Source: Acanthamoeba sp. SK_2022b (Eukaryota; Discosea; Longamoebia; Acanthamoebidae). From it: 26,976 nucleotides of DNA. The position numbers and the translations under genes were made by a program. The DNA is taken from contig JANDJZ010000638.1 in the NCBI GenBank assembly GCA_027943245.1, positions 1 to 26,976 on the forward strand, given 5' to 3'. The stretch's first letter is position 1. Every line of letters starts with the position of its first letter. The notes below the pieces were generated by a model that was given only the letters and a program-made list of their open reading frames with translations, did no database searches and was not told the origin of the DNA. Positions 1 to 10,090 of this stretch are shown here, piece after piece.

Positions 1-2548
1 CTCGGCGACGGTGGCGTCCCGCTGCTGCTCGATGGTGGCCTTGAGGGCGATGACCTCGGTGAGCTCCTTCTCCGTGTGAGCCAGCACGTCGTCGACCCTG
101 GCCTTCTCGAGCTGCAGCGTGGCAAGGGCAGCCTCCAGACGGTGCTTGTCGGCTTCGACCTGCTGCTTGGCCTGCACGGTCTCGAGGAGCTCCTGCACCT
201 TGTCCTCCCTCTCGGCCTCGATGCGCTCCTGGCTCAGCTGAGCCTCTTCGAGCTTCCCCTCGAGGTCGTCCCGCTCGGCCTCGAGCCGGTCCCTTTCGTC
301 CTGGACCTGCTCGAGCCTGGCGAGCGCGGCGTCGCGCTCGTCCTCCACCAATCGCTTGGCTTGGGTGATCGCCACGAGCGTGGCCTCGGTCTCGGCCTTC
401 TCCGCTTCGACCAGCTGCTTGAGCCTGATGGTCTCGGCGAGCTCGGCCTCCTTCCTCCTCTTTTCGTCGTCGACCTCACGCTTGCTCTCGGTCATCGCGT
501 CGAGCTCGGCCTCCTTTGCCCGCTTGGCCTCGTCGAGGGCGGCGTAGTGCGCGCGCAGGTCGGCCAGCTTGGCCTTCTTGTCCGCCTTCTCGCGCTCGAG
601 CTGCTCCTTGGCGGCGGCCATCTGTTCCAGCTCGGCCTCCCTGGTTCGCCGCAGTCCCTCCTCGCTGGTCCACCTCTCGGTAATCTCGTTCAGCTTGGAC
701 TCGACGCCAGCCCTCGCCGCAGTCTCCTCCTCCCACACACGCGTCAGCTGGTCGATGCGGCTGGCGCTGGTCTGCCTTTCGTGGGCGATCAGCGACTTGT
801 GTTCCTCGATCTCCCTGGCCTGTTCGACCAGCTCGCCCGCCAGCTGGTCACGCTCGCGCGTCATTTGGGCGAGCTCGGCCCCCGTGGCAACCTTGACGTT
901 TTCGAGAGCGCGGTTGAGCTCGACGGCGCGCTCCAGTTCGCCTTCCAGCTGGTGCTTGGCCGCTTCGACCTCGCTCTTGTCCTCCTGAAGCTGGGCGAGC
1001 TCGGCCTCGGCCCGTCGCAGCTGTTCGGCGACGGCGTCCTTGTGCGCGGTCATGGCCTCGAGCTCCTTCTCGGTGGCCTCCCTCTGCTTGCCGAGAGCTT
1101 CGTGGGCGCGGATCATGTCGGCGAGCGCGCGCTCCTTCAGGGCCTTGTCCTCCTCCAGGCGCTCTTTCTCCTGAATGATCGCGTCGAGCGCGTACACCTT
1201 CTCGCGCTTCTCGTCGTCCAGAAGCGTGTTCTGACGAAGGGCGGTGGCCAGCTCGGCCTTCAGTTGGTCCTTCTCAGCCGCGAGCGTCTGCTTAGCGGCC
1301 GATAGCTCCTCAAGCTCCTGCTCCAAGGCCGCCAGCTCCTTCTTGACGGCGCTCTTGGCCAGTATCGTACGGGCCAGCTCGTCCTCCTTCTCCTTCCTCT
1401 GCGCTACGAGCCGCTGGTTCTCCTCGGCCATCTCCATCAACCGGGCCTCCTTGCTCGACTTGTCTTCTCGCAGTACGCGGTAGGTCTCGTGGGCCGCAGC
1501 CAGCTCGTCCTCCTTCGCCTTCTTGGCCTGCTCGACCCGCTCCTTCTCGAGCTGGAGGGCGCGCAGCTCCTCCTCCTTCTCCGCCTTCTCCTGACCGAGC
1601 CTGAGCTGGGCAGCGGTCATCGCCGCGAGCTCGGCCTCGCTTCTCTTTTTCTCGGCGGCGACAGCGGCCTGGCCTGCCTCGACCTGCTCGGCGGCGGCCC
1701 GCAGCTGGCTCTTGAGAGTCTCGAGCTCGGCCTTGGCCTCCTCGAGGTTTGCCTCGACTTGCTCGGCCTTCTTCTGCGACAACTGCTGCAGGCGTGTGGT
1801 CTTCTCGATGATCTGCTTGAGGTCGCTGATGCTCGTGTTGCGCGCCTCGAGCTGCTTGCTCTCGTCGGCCCTCTCCTTCTCGAGCTGAGCCACCTTGTTG
1901 GCCATGTCCTTGTTCTCCTTTTCCAGGGTTGCCTTCTCAGAGGCCAACGTGGCCTTGTCCTTTGTCAGCTGCGCGGCCTTGTCTTCGTGTGTCTTGAGCA
2001 AGGCGTTGAGCTTCTCCAGTGTCTTTGTGTGAGCGTCGAGCTTCTCCTTCTCTGCCAGTTTCTGATAGATTCGCGCATACATGAAGAGGGTCAATCATTA
2101 CTAATCTATAATCAAATTGCAAAACACCAAGCGACAAAGATCTTACCTCAGCGCGAAGCCTGACGAGCTGAGCCTTCTGTTCGGTGACCTTGGCCTTGAG
2201 TCGGACCTGTTCTGCATTGCCGCCGGGACGTACAGCGGGAGTGGCCGTAGCGGTATGCCGAGTGCCAATTACTGACGAATTGACAGAGCGCGTGCTGCTG
2301 TTCAATACAGATCGGCTCGAGTTGAGCTCAGACGACACCGACGAATCTAAGATGGTGCACACTGCATTAATGAAGCGCAAAAAAGATTAGGCAAGAGGAG
2401 AGACGATACCGACTGCGCTGTCGTTCCATCTCTTGGCCTTGGGTATGTGAACACATACACCGCTCTCAAGGGGTTTGACGTTGTAAGCGCCAACGCCGGG
2501 GATGTCGGGCTCCTTCTCCTTTGGGAATCTGCTGCTTTTCATAAACAT
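1..2548 (-). CDS. HMMR/RHAMM-like coiled-coil protein (C-terminus beyond window)
   Basis: Three exons read from the minus strand: 2548-2410, 2361-2147 and 2061-1, with introns of 48 nt (phase 1) and 85 nt (phase 0); the last exon stays open to the window edge, giving about 805 residues so far. The ATG at 2548 opens a short basic N-terminus with the motif PGVGAYNVKPLE at residues 17-28, followed by IPKAKRW. This pattern resembles the N-terminal PSPGAYDVK-type motif of hyaluronan-mediated motility receptor (HMMR), a spindle and centrosome coiled-coil protein. From about residue 100 onward everything is charged heptad sequence rich in Glu, Lys, Ala, Leu and Gln with no other domain. Family role (known): microtubule and spindle-pole association. 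HMMR kinship is inferred from the short N-terminal motif plus architecture; a generic myosin-tail-like coiled coil is the alternative. The long plus-strand open frame over this region is its antisense shadow. Confidence 0.7.
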
Positions 2549-3200
2549 TTTTGGATCCCTCTCTTCAGATTGCGTCTATCTACGCGGTTCCACTCAACTT
2601 GCCGGAAAGCCAACAAACGCACTTAAGCGGGACTTCAGGCGTGGTGAGACGATTCTATCGATCAATTGATCAAGTTGTGCCGATTGCAACCACCACCACG
2701 GCGTTTGTTTCCCGTTGCAAGTTTTGGCGCCAATGTTTGGCGCCCATTTCGCCCTGACCGTTTTTCAGCGTCGTGCTCCCCCCCTACAACTTAAACTGAA
2801 GCAGCACCTGCTTGCGCATGCACCAAGGTGAGACCTGCGGCGCACATGAAGCCGAGGCAGACGAACGGCACAGAACACGACTCACACGAGCTCGTCGTAT
2901 TTAAGGTGGCAAGTAGCGTCATCACGCCAGATTTCGTTTCTCCCCGTCGGTTTAGGCGGAAAACCGCGGAACGGCCGCGGCCGAAGAGTTTACCGCCGAA
3001 GGGCAGAGCCACAGTGACGCAGAAGGGGCGAAGCCCGTCGTGGTGTTCTTCAGAAATCCCCGTTATTCGGGAAGCGCATAGGCACCCTGGGACGGAGCTG
3101 GTGTCGTGGAGGAGGCAGGGGCTGTCAGTCTACGCTACTTACCACAGGTGCTGCAGACGCAGCACAAAAACAACGCATCAACACAAAAGACACAGCGAAC
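2549..3200. other. Divergent intergenic region between the HMMR-like gene and DGAT2
   Basis: No convincing coding sequence. It separates two divergently transcribed genes, so it should hold both promoters. It contains a cluster of E2F-like sites (see 2722-2754) close to the HMMR-like start, and an AT-rich TATTTAA about 300 bases upstream of the DGAT2 ATG that could be TATA-like. Short ORFs on either strand here begin at non-ATG codons or match no recognised motif. Confidence 0.5.
2722..2754. promoter_or_regulatory. Cluster of E2F-like sites
   Basis: Two perfect matches to the E2F/DP consensus TTTSSCGC (TTTGGCGC) lie about 14 bases apart, followed by TTTCGCCC. The cluster is about 175-205 bases upstream of the start of the HMMR-like gene. 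E2F control of spindle and cell-cycle genes is well established in eukaryotes; its action here is inference. Confidence 0.35.
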
Positions 3201-4363
3201 ATGATGCTGCCCACGCCACCCTTCATGGCAGAGTCGATGCTCCCATCGTTAGAGCTCACCATCGGGCTCGTGGTGGGGTCCATAGGCGCCCTCATGCTGG
3301 TGGCCTTCCATTTTGCAGAAGCGAATGCTGCCATGCGAGGCAGGAAAGGCCAGCCACTACCAGGTACTGCCCCCCCCCCCTTCCTGACTCCCCTATTTTC
3401 TTCTGCAGTCCTTACATAAGTGCCGACAGCCATGCCGTATCTGTCTGACCTGGTGGCGTGCACATGGTGGTTGTTCTTTGATGTAAAGCTTGGGTGGAGC
3501 GAGCTCTTCGGGTCTTTTTCTTGGCTGTGCTGGTGGGTCCGCTGACGTACGTGGTCGACCGCTTCCTCTTCAAATGGCCCGTCCTCACCATCGTATGGCT
3601 CCTGTACATCATCCCCTACACCGATCTCTCCGAGCAGAACGGCGGCAAGGTTCTCTTTCTCTCCCCCCCCCTCCCCACGCTACACGCAAGTTGCTGTGCC
3701 GGCGTGGCGTACTCATAGCCGCACGTGTGCTACATCACCGCAGACTCCGAGGCTACGTAAATGTCCCGTGTGGAACCTGGTCAAGAGGTACTTCTCCCTA
3801 GAGCTGGTGCGGACGTGCCCTCTCGACCCCGAGAAGCAGTACATCTTCGCTATCCATCCGCACGGTGCGCTCTCCTACTCCACTCGTTACTTTTCTCTAC
3901 TACTTGTTAAGTCGCTGTGTGCTCATCACCGTCATCTCTCCCTCTCTTTCTCTCCCTCTGCTTTCACAGGCATCCTTCCGGTCGGTACCACCGTGGCGAT
4001 GAGCTACGAGTGCAAGGGCGGGTTCAAGGACCTGTTCCCAGGCATCAACTTCAAGACGCTCGTGGCCACGTTCGGCTTCTATGTCCCCCTGTACCGAGGT
4101 AAACGTCTACAACAGCGTCTCCCCCATCGCTGTCTCTGGTACAGGTGTCTCACATACGTGGCCTTGCACGTGTCGTTTGCAGAGTTTCTGCTGTACTCGG
4201 GCATGGCCGATGCTTCGCGATTCTCGGCCAAGAAGCTGCTCAGCGACAAGATGTCCATCGCCATCGTGCCCGGCGGCGCGACCGAGGCCCTCTACGTGTC
4301 CCCCGAGAAGGACGTACTCTACCTCAAGAACAGGAAGGGCTTCATCAAGCTTGGTACTGCTAC

Positions 4364-4419
<56 letters not shown>

Positions 4420-4819
4420 CACACCCACCCACCCACATGTCGACTGTGACGACTGACGCGATCATTACCGTCAACACGCAGCGCTGGAGCACGGTACGCC
4501 AGTCGTGCCCGTGTACAGCTTCAACGAGAACAGCACCTACAGGCTGTACCAGGGCGGCAACAAGTTCCTTAACGAGTTCAAGCGCCGCTTCCAGAAGGTG
4601 TTTGGGCTCACGCTCCCCATTGTGCTCAACGTCGTGCCCATGCGCGCCAAGATCACGGTGGTGGTGGGCCAGCCCGTGGAGATGCCCCTCAAGCCCGACC
4701 CCTCCCCGGAGGAGGTCGACCGACACCTCGAGCTCTACATCACCAAGCTCCGGGAGCTCTACGACGCCAACAAGGACAAGTACAACGACTCCAAGACCAA
4801 GCAGTTGGTCATCATCTGA
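3201..4819 (+). CDS. DGAT2: Diacylglycerol O-acyltransferase 2 family protein (DGAT2/MGAT)
   Basis: Six exons: 3201-3363, 3489-3649, 3744-3864, 3970-4098, 4183-4353, 4482-4819; all phases agree and give 360 residues, close to the usual DGAT2 length. It transfers an acyl group from acyl-CoA to diacylglycerol to make triacylglycerol at the ER membrane and lipid droplets. Seen directly: N-terminal hydrophobic segments at about residues 18-36 and 60-95; the family signature YIFAIHPHG with HPHG at residues 146-149; PGGATEAL near 221-228; RNRKGFIKLAL and VVPVYSFNEN further on, matching the DGAT2 block order. Intron 5 contains a (CA)n microsatellite. Intron 1 uses the acceptor TAAAG, chosen because it is the one that restores frame. 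Downstream it converges with the HAD phosphatase gene, 219 bases away. Monoacylglycerol or wax-ester substrate preference cannot be excluded from sequence. Confidence 0.93.
4366..4418. repeat. (CA)n microsatellite in DGAT2 intron 5
   Basis: About 26 uninterrupted CA units, just after the 5' splice site (GTACTG) of DGAT2 intron 5. Confidence 0.97.
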
Positions 4820-5038
4820 TCGATCCGTGGGCATAGGCCCGGTCTACCTCCCCTCTTCTCCCTCTACACGCCTCTCTATTTTGTCACATACTGTTAACTA
4901 TGTACATAAACACACGCCTGTATCGTCCCTGCAAGTAAACAACAACGTAATCATCATCGTCATCAACAACAACAACAACAACAACGACATGAAGGAGCAA
5001 CTCTTAAGAGATAATGAAGAAGAAGGGAGATTGGGTTC

Positions 5039-5958
5039 TTATTGGGAAGAAGCGAAAGGTGGCAGGGCCCACTCGGCGGGGTCAAAGTGTTCCATGCTCT
5101 CCAGGATGAGGTCGGCCTCGGCGAAGAGGGAGCGGTCGTTGAGCGGGTGGGGGATGGCCACCACCTGCATGCCCGCGGCCTTGGCCGCCGCCACGCCGTT
5201 GGGGGCGTCCTCGAACACCAGCACGCCTCCAAAGTCGTCGTCGGTCACGCCCTTTGCAAGGGAGAAGGCGACAACAACGACGTGTAGAACACAAGACGTG
5301 ATGAGCTTTCACGATGAAGATGTGAAGATCATGGGGACAGAGACGTACGAGTCGACGAGCGGCCTCGATGAAGATGTCTGGCGCCGGCTTGCCGGCCTTG
5401 ACTGCGGGGTCGTCGCCGGTGACTACCGTCTCGAAGAGGGTGAACCAGTCTTGGTGCTTGGTCGTCTTCAGCTCGAGGGCCTTGACGTGCGAGCTGGTCG
5501 CCACGGCCTTGGGGACGCGGTGGTGGTGCAGGTGTCGGACGAGCTGCTGCACGCCCGGCAGGGCCTGGGCTTCAGGGAACAGCTCGTACTGGCGCGGGCG
5601 CACGAACTCGAGGTAGTCGTCCGCGGTGATGGGCAGCTCCAGGTCCTGCCACAAGATGCATGCAAAGAATGAAAGCAATTCAAGGTGAACGAATGAACGA
5701 ATGCACAAGCTCCGGAGTGAAGATTAAATGAAGATTGAGGTGAGGCCGCATTGGGGGAGGAGGCACCTCGATTAGAATGAGGGCGGCCTCAGGGGCAGTC
5801 TTGCCCATCATCTTGGATTTCACGGCCCACGTGAAAGTTTTGCCGTAGGGGGCAACAAGCTCCTGCGTGATGCGCGTGTACACCTCCTCGGTGTCCAGCA
5901 GCAGGCCGTCCATGTCGAACAGCACTGTGTGAATCTTGCCTCGGGTTGCTCCTTCCAT
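5039..5958 (-). CDS. HAD-superfamily phosphatase, pseudouridine-5'-phosphatase / glycerol-3-phosphatase-like
   Basis: Three exons, 5958-5767, 5645-5349 and 5251-5039, all joined in phase 0, give 233 residues, the normal size for the PUDP (HDHD1)/plant GPP family. Motif I is VLFDMDGLLLDT with nucleophile D15 and acid/base D17; motif II Thr/Ser is at ATSS (114-116); motif III Lys is in GKPAPD (K150); motif IV acids are in VFEDAPNG (E177, D178). A helical cap lies between motifs I and II, as expected for subclass I HADs. It should hydrolyse a small soluble phosphomonoester in the cytosol (pseudouridine 5'-phosphate, glycerol-3-phosphate or a sugar phosphate); sequence alone does not settle the substrate. 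It converges on DGAT2; its upstream side holds the foldback hairpin at 6046-6138. Confidence 0.9.
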
Positions 5959-6757
5959 CTTTTACTGCGAAAGTAACCCGGTGGAATCACTGCTACTCTC
6001 TTTTCTGGACGACGCAACTGCATCTTCGTCAACAAGACAAAGTTCCAGTTCAGCTTTTGCTTCGTAGAGTACAGAGCGTACTACTACACGGGCGCCTATG
6101 CCGCCGGTAGTACGCTCTGTACTCTAAAAGCTGAACTGCAATGTCACCGAGCACAGATAATAAGGAGGGGTGCGGGGCCTGGATTCGTCATGGGCTATCG
6201 AGACGACGGTCCATCTGTTGCTTATGCCAAATCTGCCCCTCCACAAAGCATACATCGTGGATCAACGATCCGTGCGGCTGATACTGGCGTAAGGGTCAGG
6301 CACCTGCTGTGACTGGCGAGCCCAAGACCAGAGAGGGGGGAGTCGTGCAGGAGAGCGCCAGCGTATATTCCACTCCCGGACGGGCTCCGCCACGCGTAGG
6401 TCGAACACAGCCAGCCAAGCGCTACGGTTGCCCGCTCCCAACTACAGGTTGGGGTCATCAGGATGGGCCGCTGCATGTGTCCCGGAGGATGAGGACGGCG
6501 AAGATGAACTCGGGAGTAACCCCAGTATTTGTACTGCACGAGTAACGGGGAGGTCGCAGTATCCAGCGGTGCGCGGTCGCTCTCCGCTGATGAGCTCATA
6601 CCAGCGGTGCGGGCCATGGTCACGGCGTCGCGATCATCACAGGCACGGGAGGGTGAGAGCCAGGGCGCCGTCGCACGTCCAGCGGGTGGAGTTCAGTCCT
6701 ATGGAATGCACCACCCCTTCGCCACGAGTATTGGCAAACTTGTGCTCATTCCTGGAC
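5959..6757. other. Gap with no recognisable gene
   Basis: Apart from the hairpin at 6046-6138, this stretch shows no family motif. Its longest frame is a 133-codon ATG ORF on the minus strand (6222-6623), with no domain, membrane segment or homology that I recognise; short overlapping plus-strand frames also exist. The composition is GC-rich like exons, so a rapidly evolving or lineage-specific gene is possible but unsupported. A short direct repeat (CCAGCGGTGCG) occurs near 6563 and 6601. Confidence 0.4.
6046..6138. repeat. Foldback hairpin (32-bp paired arms)
   Basis: The left arm is 6046-6058 plus 6066-6084; the right arm is 6107-6125 plus 6126-6138. The 19-bp inner stem and 13-bp outer stem pair perfectly, separated on the left side only by a 7-nt bulge (6059-6065), around a 22-nt loop. 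It sits about 90 bases upstream of the HAD phosphatase start. It could be a small-RNA precursor, a MITE-like foldback element or a regulatory structure; no terminal target-site duplication was obvious. Confidence 0.85.
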
Positions 6758-7170
6758 TCATGTTTTAGATACATAATCACATATTAAATTGGTAATGGGA
6801 CGTGATTTGAATCTCTGAGCCCATACCTGTTCTTGTAGATGCGGGCGACTGAGTCGTGCGCCGCTGCTGAAAACAATTCTTTGTTCTGGCCAAACCAAAA
6901 GCCATGTTTTATTCATGACGAAAGGCAGCGCATGGTTTCGCTAAGAACACGCATAGGCAACGTGCGCAAAGAATTGCAAGAGGATAATAGAGTGAGGAAA
7001 GTTGTGCGTACGTGATTGTGGCGAGAGAGCGAGTGCCATTCGGTATATACTGCACTTTCACGAAGTAAGTCAAGGGGCTTGAGGAATGCAAACACCTGCA
7101 ACCAGGCGCCTTTGGGCAACCGGGTCTGCCCATCGCTCTCTCCTTCTCGGTGTGCTCCTGAGTCCGCCAT
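6758..7170 (-). CDS. Small F-box protein (3' half uncertain)
   Basis: The ATG at 7170 opens a frame whose residues about 15-52 read LPKGAWLQVFAFLKPLDLL followed by WHSLSR, matching the F-box pattern (LPxxxWxxIFxFLxPxDLLR...W). F-box proteins bind Skp1 in SCF ubiquitin ligases. A donor after codon 53 (intron 7011-6941, GTACGC...TTAG) and a second exon 6940-6758 would give 113 residues, but the second exon has no recognised domain and an alternative acceptor (TTTTCAG near 6869) leads to a different frame. The F-box itself is the supported part; the substrate-binding region is missing or not recognised. Transcribed divergently from the syntaxin gene. Confidence 0.45.
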
Positions 7171-7346
7171 GGTGTCGTGTGCGCAACCTATCCTGTCGTG
7201 AGCAAAAAGATATGTTCGAAAAAGGATGGGTTGATGGATAACCGTTCATTATAACATAGAAACATCTTAGGCATTTCTCGCTCCGCGTGAAGAAAACAAA
7301 TGCAAAATTACAACAAAAATAGAGAAGTGCGTCGATCAACCGAAAG
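7171..7346. promoter_or_regulatory. Shared divergent promoter interval, F-box / syntaxin-16
   Basis: A 176-base AT-richer gap lies between two oppositely oriented start codons. No specific factor site is recognised; promoter function is inferred from position only. Confidence 0.4.
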
Positions 7347-8955
7347 ATGGAGAGAGTATCGTCGTCGCCGTCACTCGCGCCAGCTGGGGCGCTCAAGTTG
7401 AAGAAGGCGGCTCATGGGCGCAAGGTGAGCTCATTCGGCGGCGACGCATGGCTAGGGGGCGCATTCCGCGATCGCACCATCTACTTCAAAGAGCAGCGCG
7501 AGAAGGCTCGAGCATCCTCCTCTTCATCATCCCACGCCACATTTGATGCACTAGGAAGCAGCAAAGAAATCGAGCTTCATTCTCTGGTGTCCTCTTCAAC
7601 ATCCACGTCATCATCTTCGGCCATCATGGCCGGCACAGACGAGCTCCGCATCAACGTGCCGCCCGCATGGTTGCGTCTCGTGGACGAGTCTCACTACGAC
7701 CTCGAACGCATCAAGACTAAGAGTGCGCCCCCCAATTTTGTTGTTAGTTTTCTAAAATACAACAAAAAAAAAAACAAAAAACAAAAAACAACAAAAACTG
7801 TGGGTTACTTTATCAAATATTTACTATTTTCAGCATTAATGAATTGTTTTATTCACTGGTTGCAACAACAGTGCAAGAGTTGGATAAAATGCACAAGAAG
7901 CATCTGCTGCCCGGTTTCGACGACCGCGACGCCGAGGAGGTTGCCATCCAGCTCCTCACCAGCGAAATCACTCAGGCACGCGTTGATGTTGCGTGCGTGG
8001 CGTGCGTGCGTGCGTGAAGGTAATGCTAACGAAGGTACCTTCCCGGGATCAATACAGTTGATGCAAAAGTGTCAGCAGAGGGTGGTGAAGTTGGGCAACA
8101 TCAAGAAGGGCATCTCCGACGATCAGCTGAGGTACTGCCTCACACGCGCGCTCACAACACCGCCCATCGCCCACTTCCCACCGTGGCCGACTAAGCTCGT
8201 GTTCCCGCGTGTCGGCGGCCCGGCAGGCTGAAGCAGAACATTCGACTGAGCCTTGCCGGCGAGCTGCAGGAGCTCTCCTCCGGCTTCCGTCAGTCACAGA
8301 AGTCTTATCTGCAGAGTAACCCCGCACACCTCCCTCGTCAACGCACACTCTCGCTGCACGCACGCACGCACGCGCATACGCACGGATACGCGCACACGCT
8401 GATGTGCGAATTCGGCTGGCGTGTGAGAAGAGTTGGAGGCGAGGCGGGACAGGAGTCGAGGAGGAGCGCTGCATTCGGAGAGGGACGTGGAAGGGGTCGA
8501 CCTCTACGGCGGGATGAGCGCTCAGGACGAGGAGATGATGGCCGACACCGGCTTCAGCGGCACTCAGATCAAACAGATCGCCGTCCTCGAAGAGGACGTC
8601 GACCAACGGTTGGGCTCCCCCCTCCGCTTTACCCTGCCTCTCGCCCCCTCGCTGACCGCGCACGCACGCACGCACGCGGTGTAGATCGAGGGACATTCAG
8701 TCGGTGCAGGAGTCGATCGTGCAGTTGGCGGAGCTGTTCAAGGACCTGGCCGTGCTGCTGGTCGAGCAGGGCACGATCCTCGATCGGATCGACTACAACA
8801 TCGAGCACACGTGGGAGAACATCGACAAGAGCGTGGCCGAGCTCTCGCAGGCCGAGAAGTACCAGAAGAAGACCGGCTACAAGCTCTGCATGCTCCTGCT
8901 TCTCTTCATCATCATGGGACTCATCATTGCCGTTGGCCTCAAGGTCATTCTCTGA
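7347..8955 (+). CDS. STX16: Syntaxin-16 / Tlg2-type t-SNARE (Qa-SNARE)
   Basis: Six exons: 7347-7722, 7872-7975, 8058-8131, 8227-8315, 8431-8608, 8685-8955, giving 363 residues. Syntaxin-16 is the Qa-SNARE for endosome-to-trans-Golgi fusion. Seen: a Ser-rich N-terminal region; the syntaxin-16 block PPAWLRLVDESHYDLERIKTK followed by MQELDKMHKKHLLPGFDD; an Habc-like helical region; the SNARE motif from about residue 272 with the zero-layer Gln in LLVEQGTILDRIDYN; and a C-terminal tail anchor (about residues 341-363). The second intron (7976-8057) appears to be GC-AG: CAG|GCACGC is the only junction found that preserves the conserved EITQ-LMQKCQ join. Introns 4 and 5 contain (GCAC)n runs. The gene is followed immediately by the duplication array. 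Confidence 0.95.
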
Positions 8956-9173
8956 TCAAATGCATCACAAGGTTGAGTTTACTGTGGGACTCGCTTTGTC
9001 CGAGGACGAATGCATTGTTGCCTTTGAGTCTGCATTGGCGACCACCAGGGCGAGAGGGCTTCCTCTGCCCGGAACGCACTGCCGATGGACGACCAGCTTG
9101 TTGAGGAGGGCTGTGGTGTGCATGCAAAGATTCTCACGCCGACCTGCCTGTTCAGCTCTCCCTTCTCACGCAT
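8956..9173. other. 3' flank of syntaxin-16 before the duplication array
   Basis: No gene seen. The sequence from about 9175 onward is shared, in inverted orientation, with 12030-12070, so the array border lies near here. Confidence 0.4.
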
Positions 9174-10090
9174 GGCGTTGTCAGCTCATCACAACAATCT
9201 GTATAACAGGGCTGAGGGAGGTGCTCCGATGGGCATCGAGAGCTAGCTGGGGCAGTCGGGCAGTTTCTATCTCCCTCTTTGCTTGTGTTGTTTCGTTTCG
9301 TTTGGGTTTTTTTGTTTCTGTTTGTTTCTTGTTTCGTTTGTTGTTTTGTTTTGTTTTTTTTTATTGCCATTACATTGCAACGTTTCACTGAACTCGCGTT
9401 ACAACCCATAATGGCTGGCGAACAACGGCCGCTCCGTCCACATAAGATGTCTCATTTGTATTGTAAAGGACGGGAAGTGTTGTTCATGGGGAGGGAAAGG
9501 GGGTGTCTCTGCCGCCGGGGTGCACCTCATGTGCATGGGCCGGTGGTTTGTGTGACTGCCCCATGGACACACAGCCCGTCTCTTTTTGTTCTCCTCAGGG
9601 AGGCCGTACTAAATCCCTTGCAAAGCGTGCATTGCTGGCTGGCGTAGGTTGGTCATGGTTTCCTTCTTGGCCATGTCAACTGGGGATGGTCATGGACAAC
9701 TATGACGATATCGGCGCAGCGCTGTCAAGAAAGAGCCGCCTGCTTCTCCTGATGGCTTCTACATCTTCTTCTATCTTGCGCCACCGGCCAGGAGGTTGGC
9801 ATGCTCAAAAGCTGAGTTATAGAACTACCAAGCTCTTGAGTATTGAAGTATCAACCTCTTGATCTTCTCCAGCCCTGGTACCGACAGAGTAGGGCATTCG
9901 CATATATGAGCAAGTGGCTGCAATTTTTTTAGGGGCTCGTAGCTACACTTTTGAATGTCCATCCGGTATTTGGGACTGTTGCAAGGTAGCCAAAAGGAAA
10001 TGTGCTGCTTTTAGGCGTCCGCAAAACTTCGCAAAAAAGGGTTTGTTTGCCAAGAGAAGCTCTTCTAGCAGCTGGCTTGGCTCATGAAGC
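9174..10090 (-). repeat. Long dispersed repeat, copy 1 (inverted)
   Basis: Reverse-complement copy of the repeat best seen at 11205-12070. Landmarks, in element order: GATGAGCCAAGCCAGCTG start near 10090; the CGGATGGACATCC block near 9960; CTTTACAATACAAATGAG near 9460; a conserved stretch including CCATTATGGGTTGTAACGCG near 9400; then the A/C-rich tract (seen as T/G-rich at about 9297-9362). Copies 1 and 2 share extra sequence beyond the tract (TGTATAACAGG block), so they form one subgroup. No transposase, reverse transcriptase or integrase frame is visible; short frames in it are conserved only as far as the DNA is. Confidence 0.85.

Noticed and set aside
76..1305. 409-codon plus-strand open frame rich in Leu and Gly
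   Set aside because: It is the antisense of the Glu/Lys/Ala heptads of the minus-strand coiled-coil gene; such antisense frames stay open because of the codon bias and show no domain.
1489..2163. 224-codon plus-strand frame
   Set aside because: Same antisense effect; it also crosses an intron of the real gene.
2791..3012. Minus-strand 73-codon frame with a hydrophobic end
   Set aside because: It starts at GTG, lacks family motifs, and lies in a divergent promoter region.
4366..4418. Repeat array as a possible CRISPR or minisatellite
   Set aside because: Simple dinucleotide microsatellite without spacers, inside an intron of a eukaryotic gene.
8402..9391. 329-codon plus-strand frame overlapping syntaxin
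   Set aside because: Out of frame with the SNARE exons and ends in the T-rich end of the repeat; a shadow.
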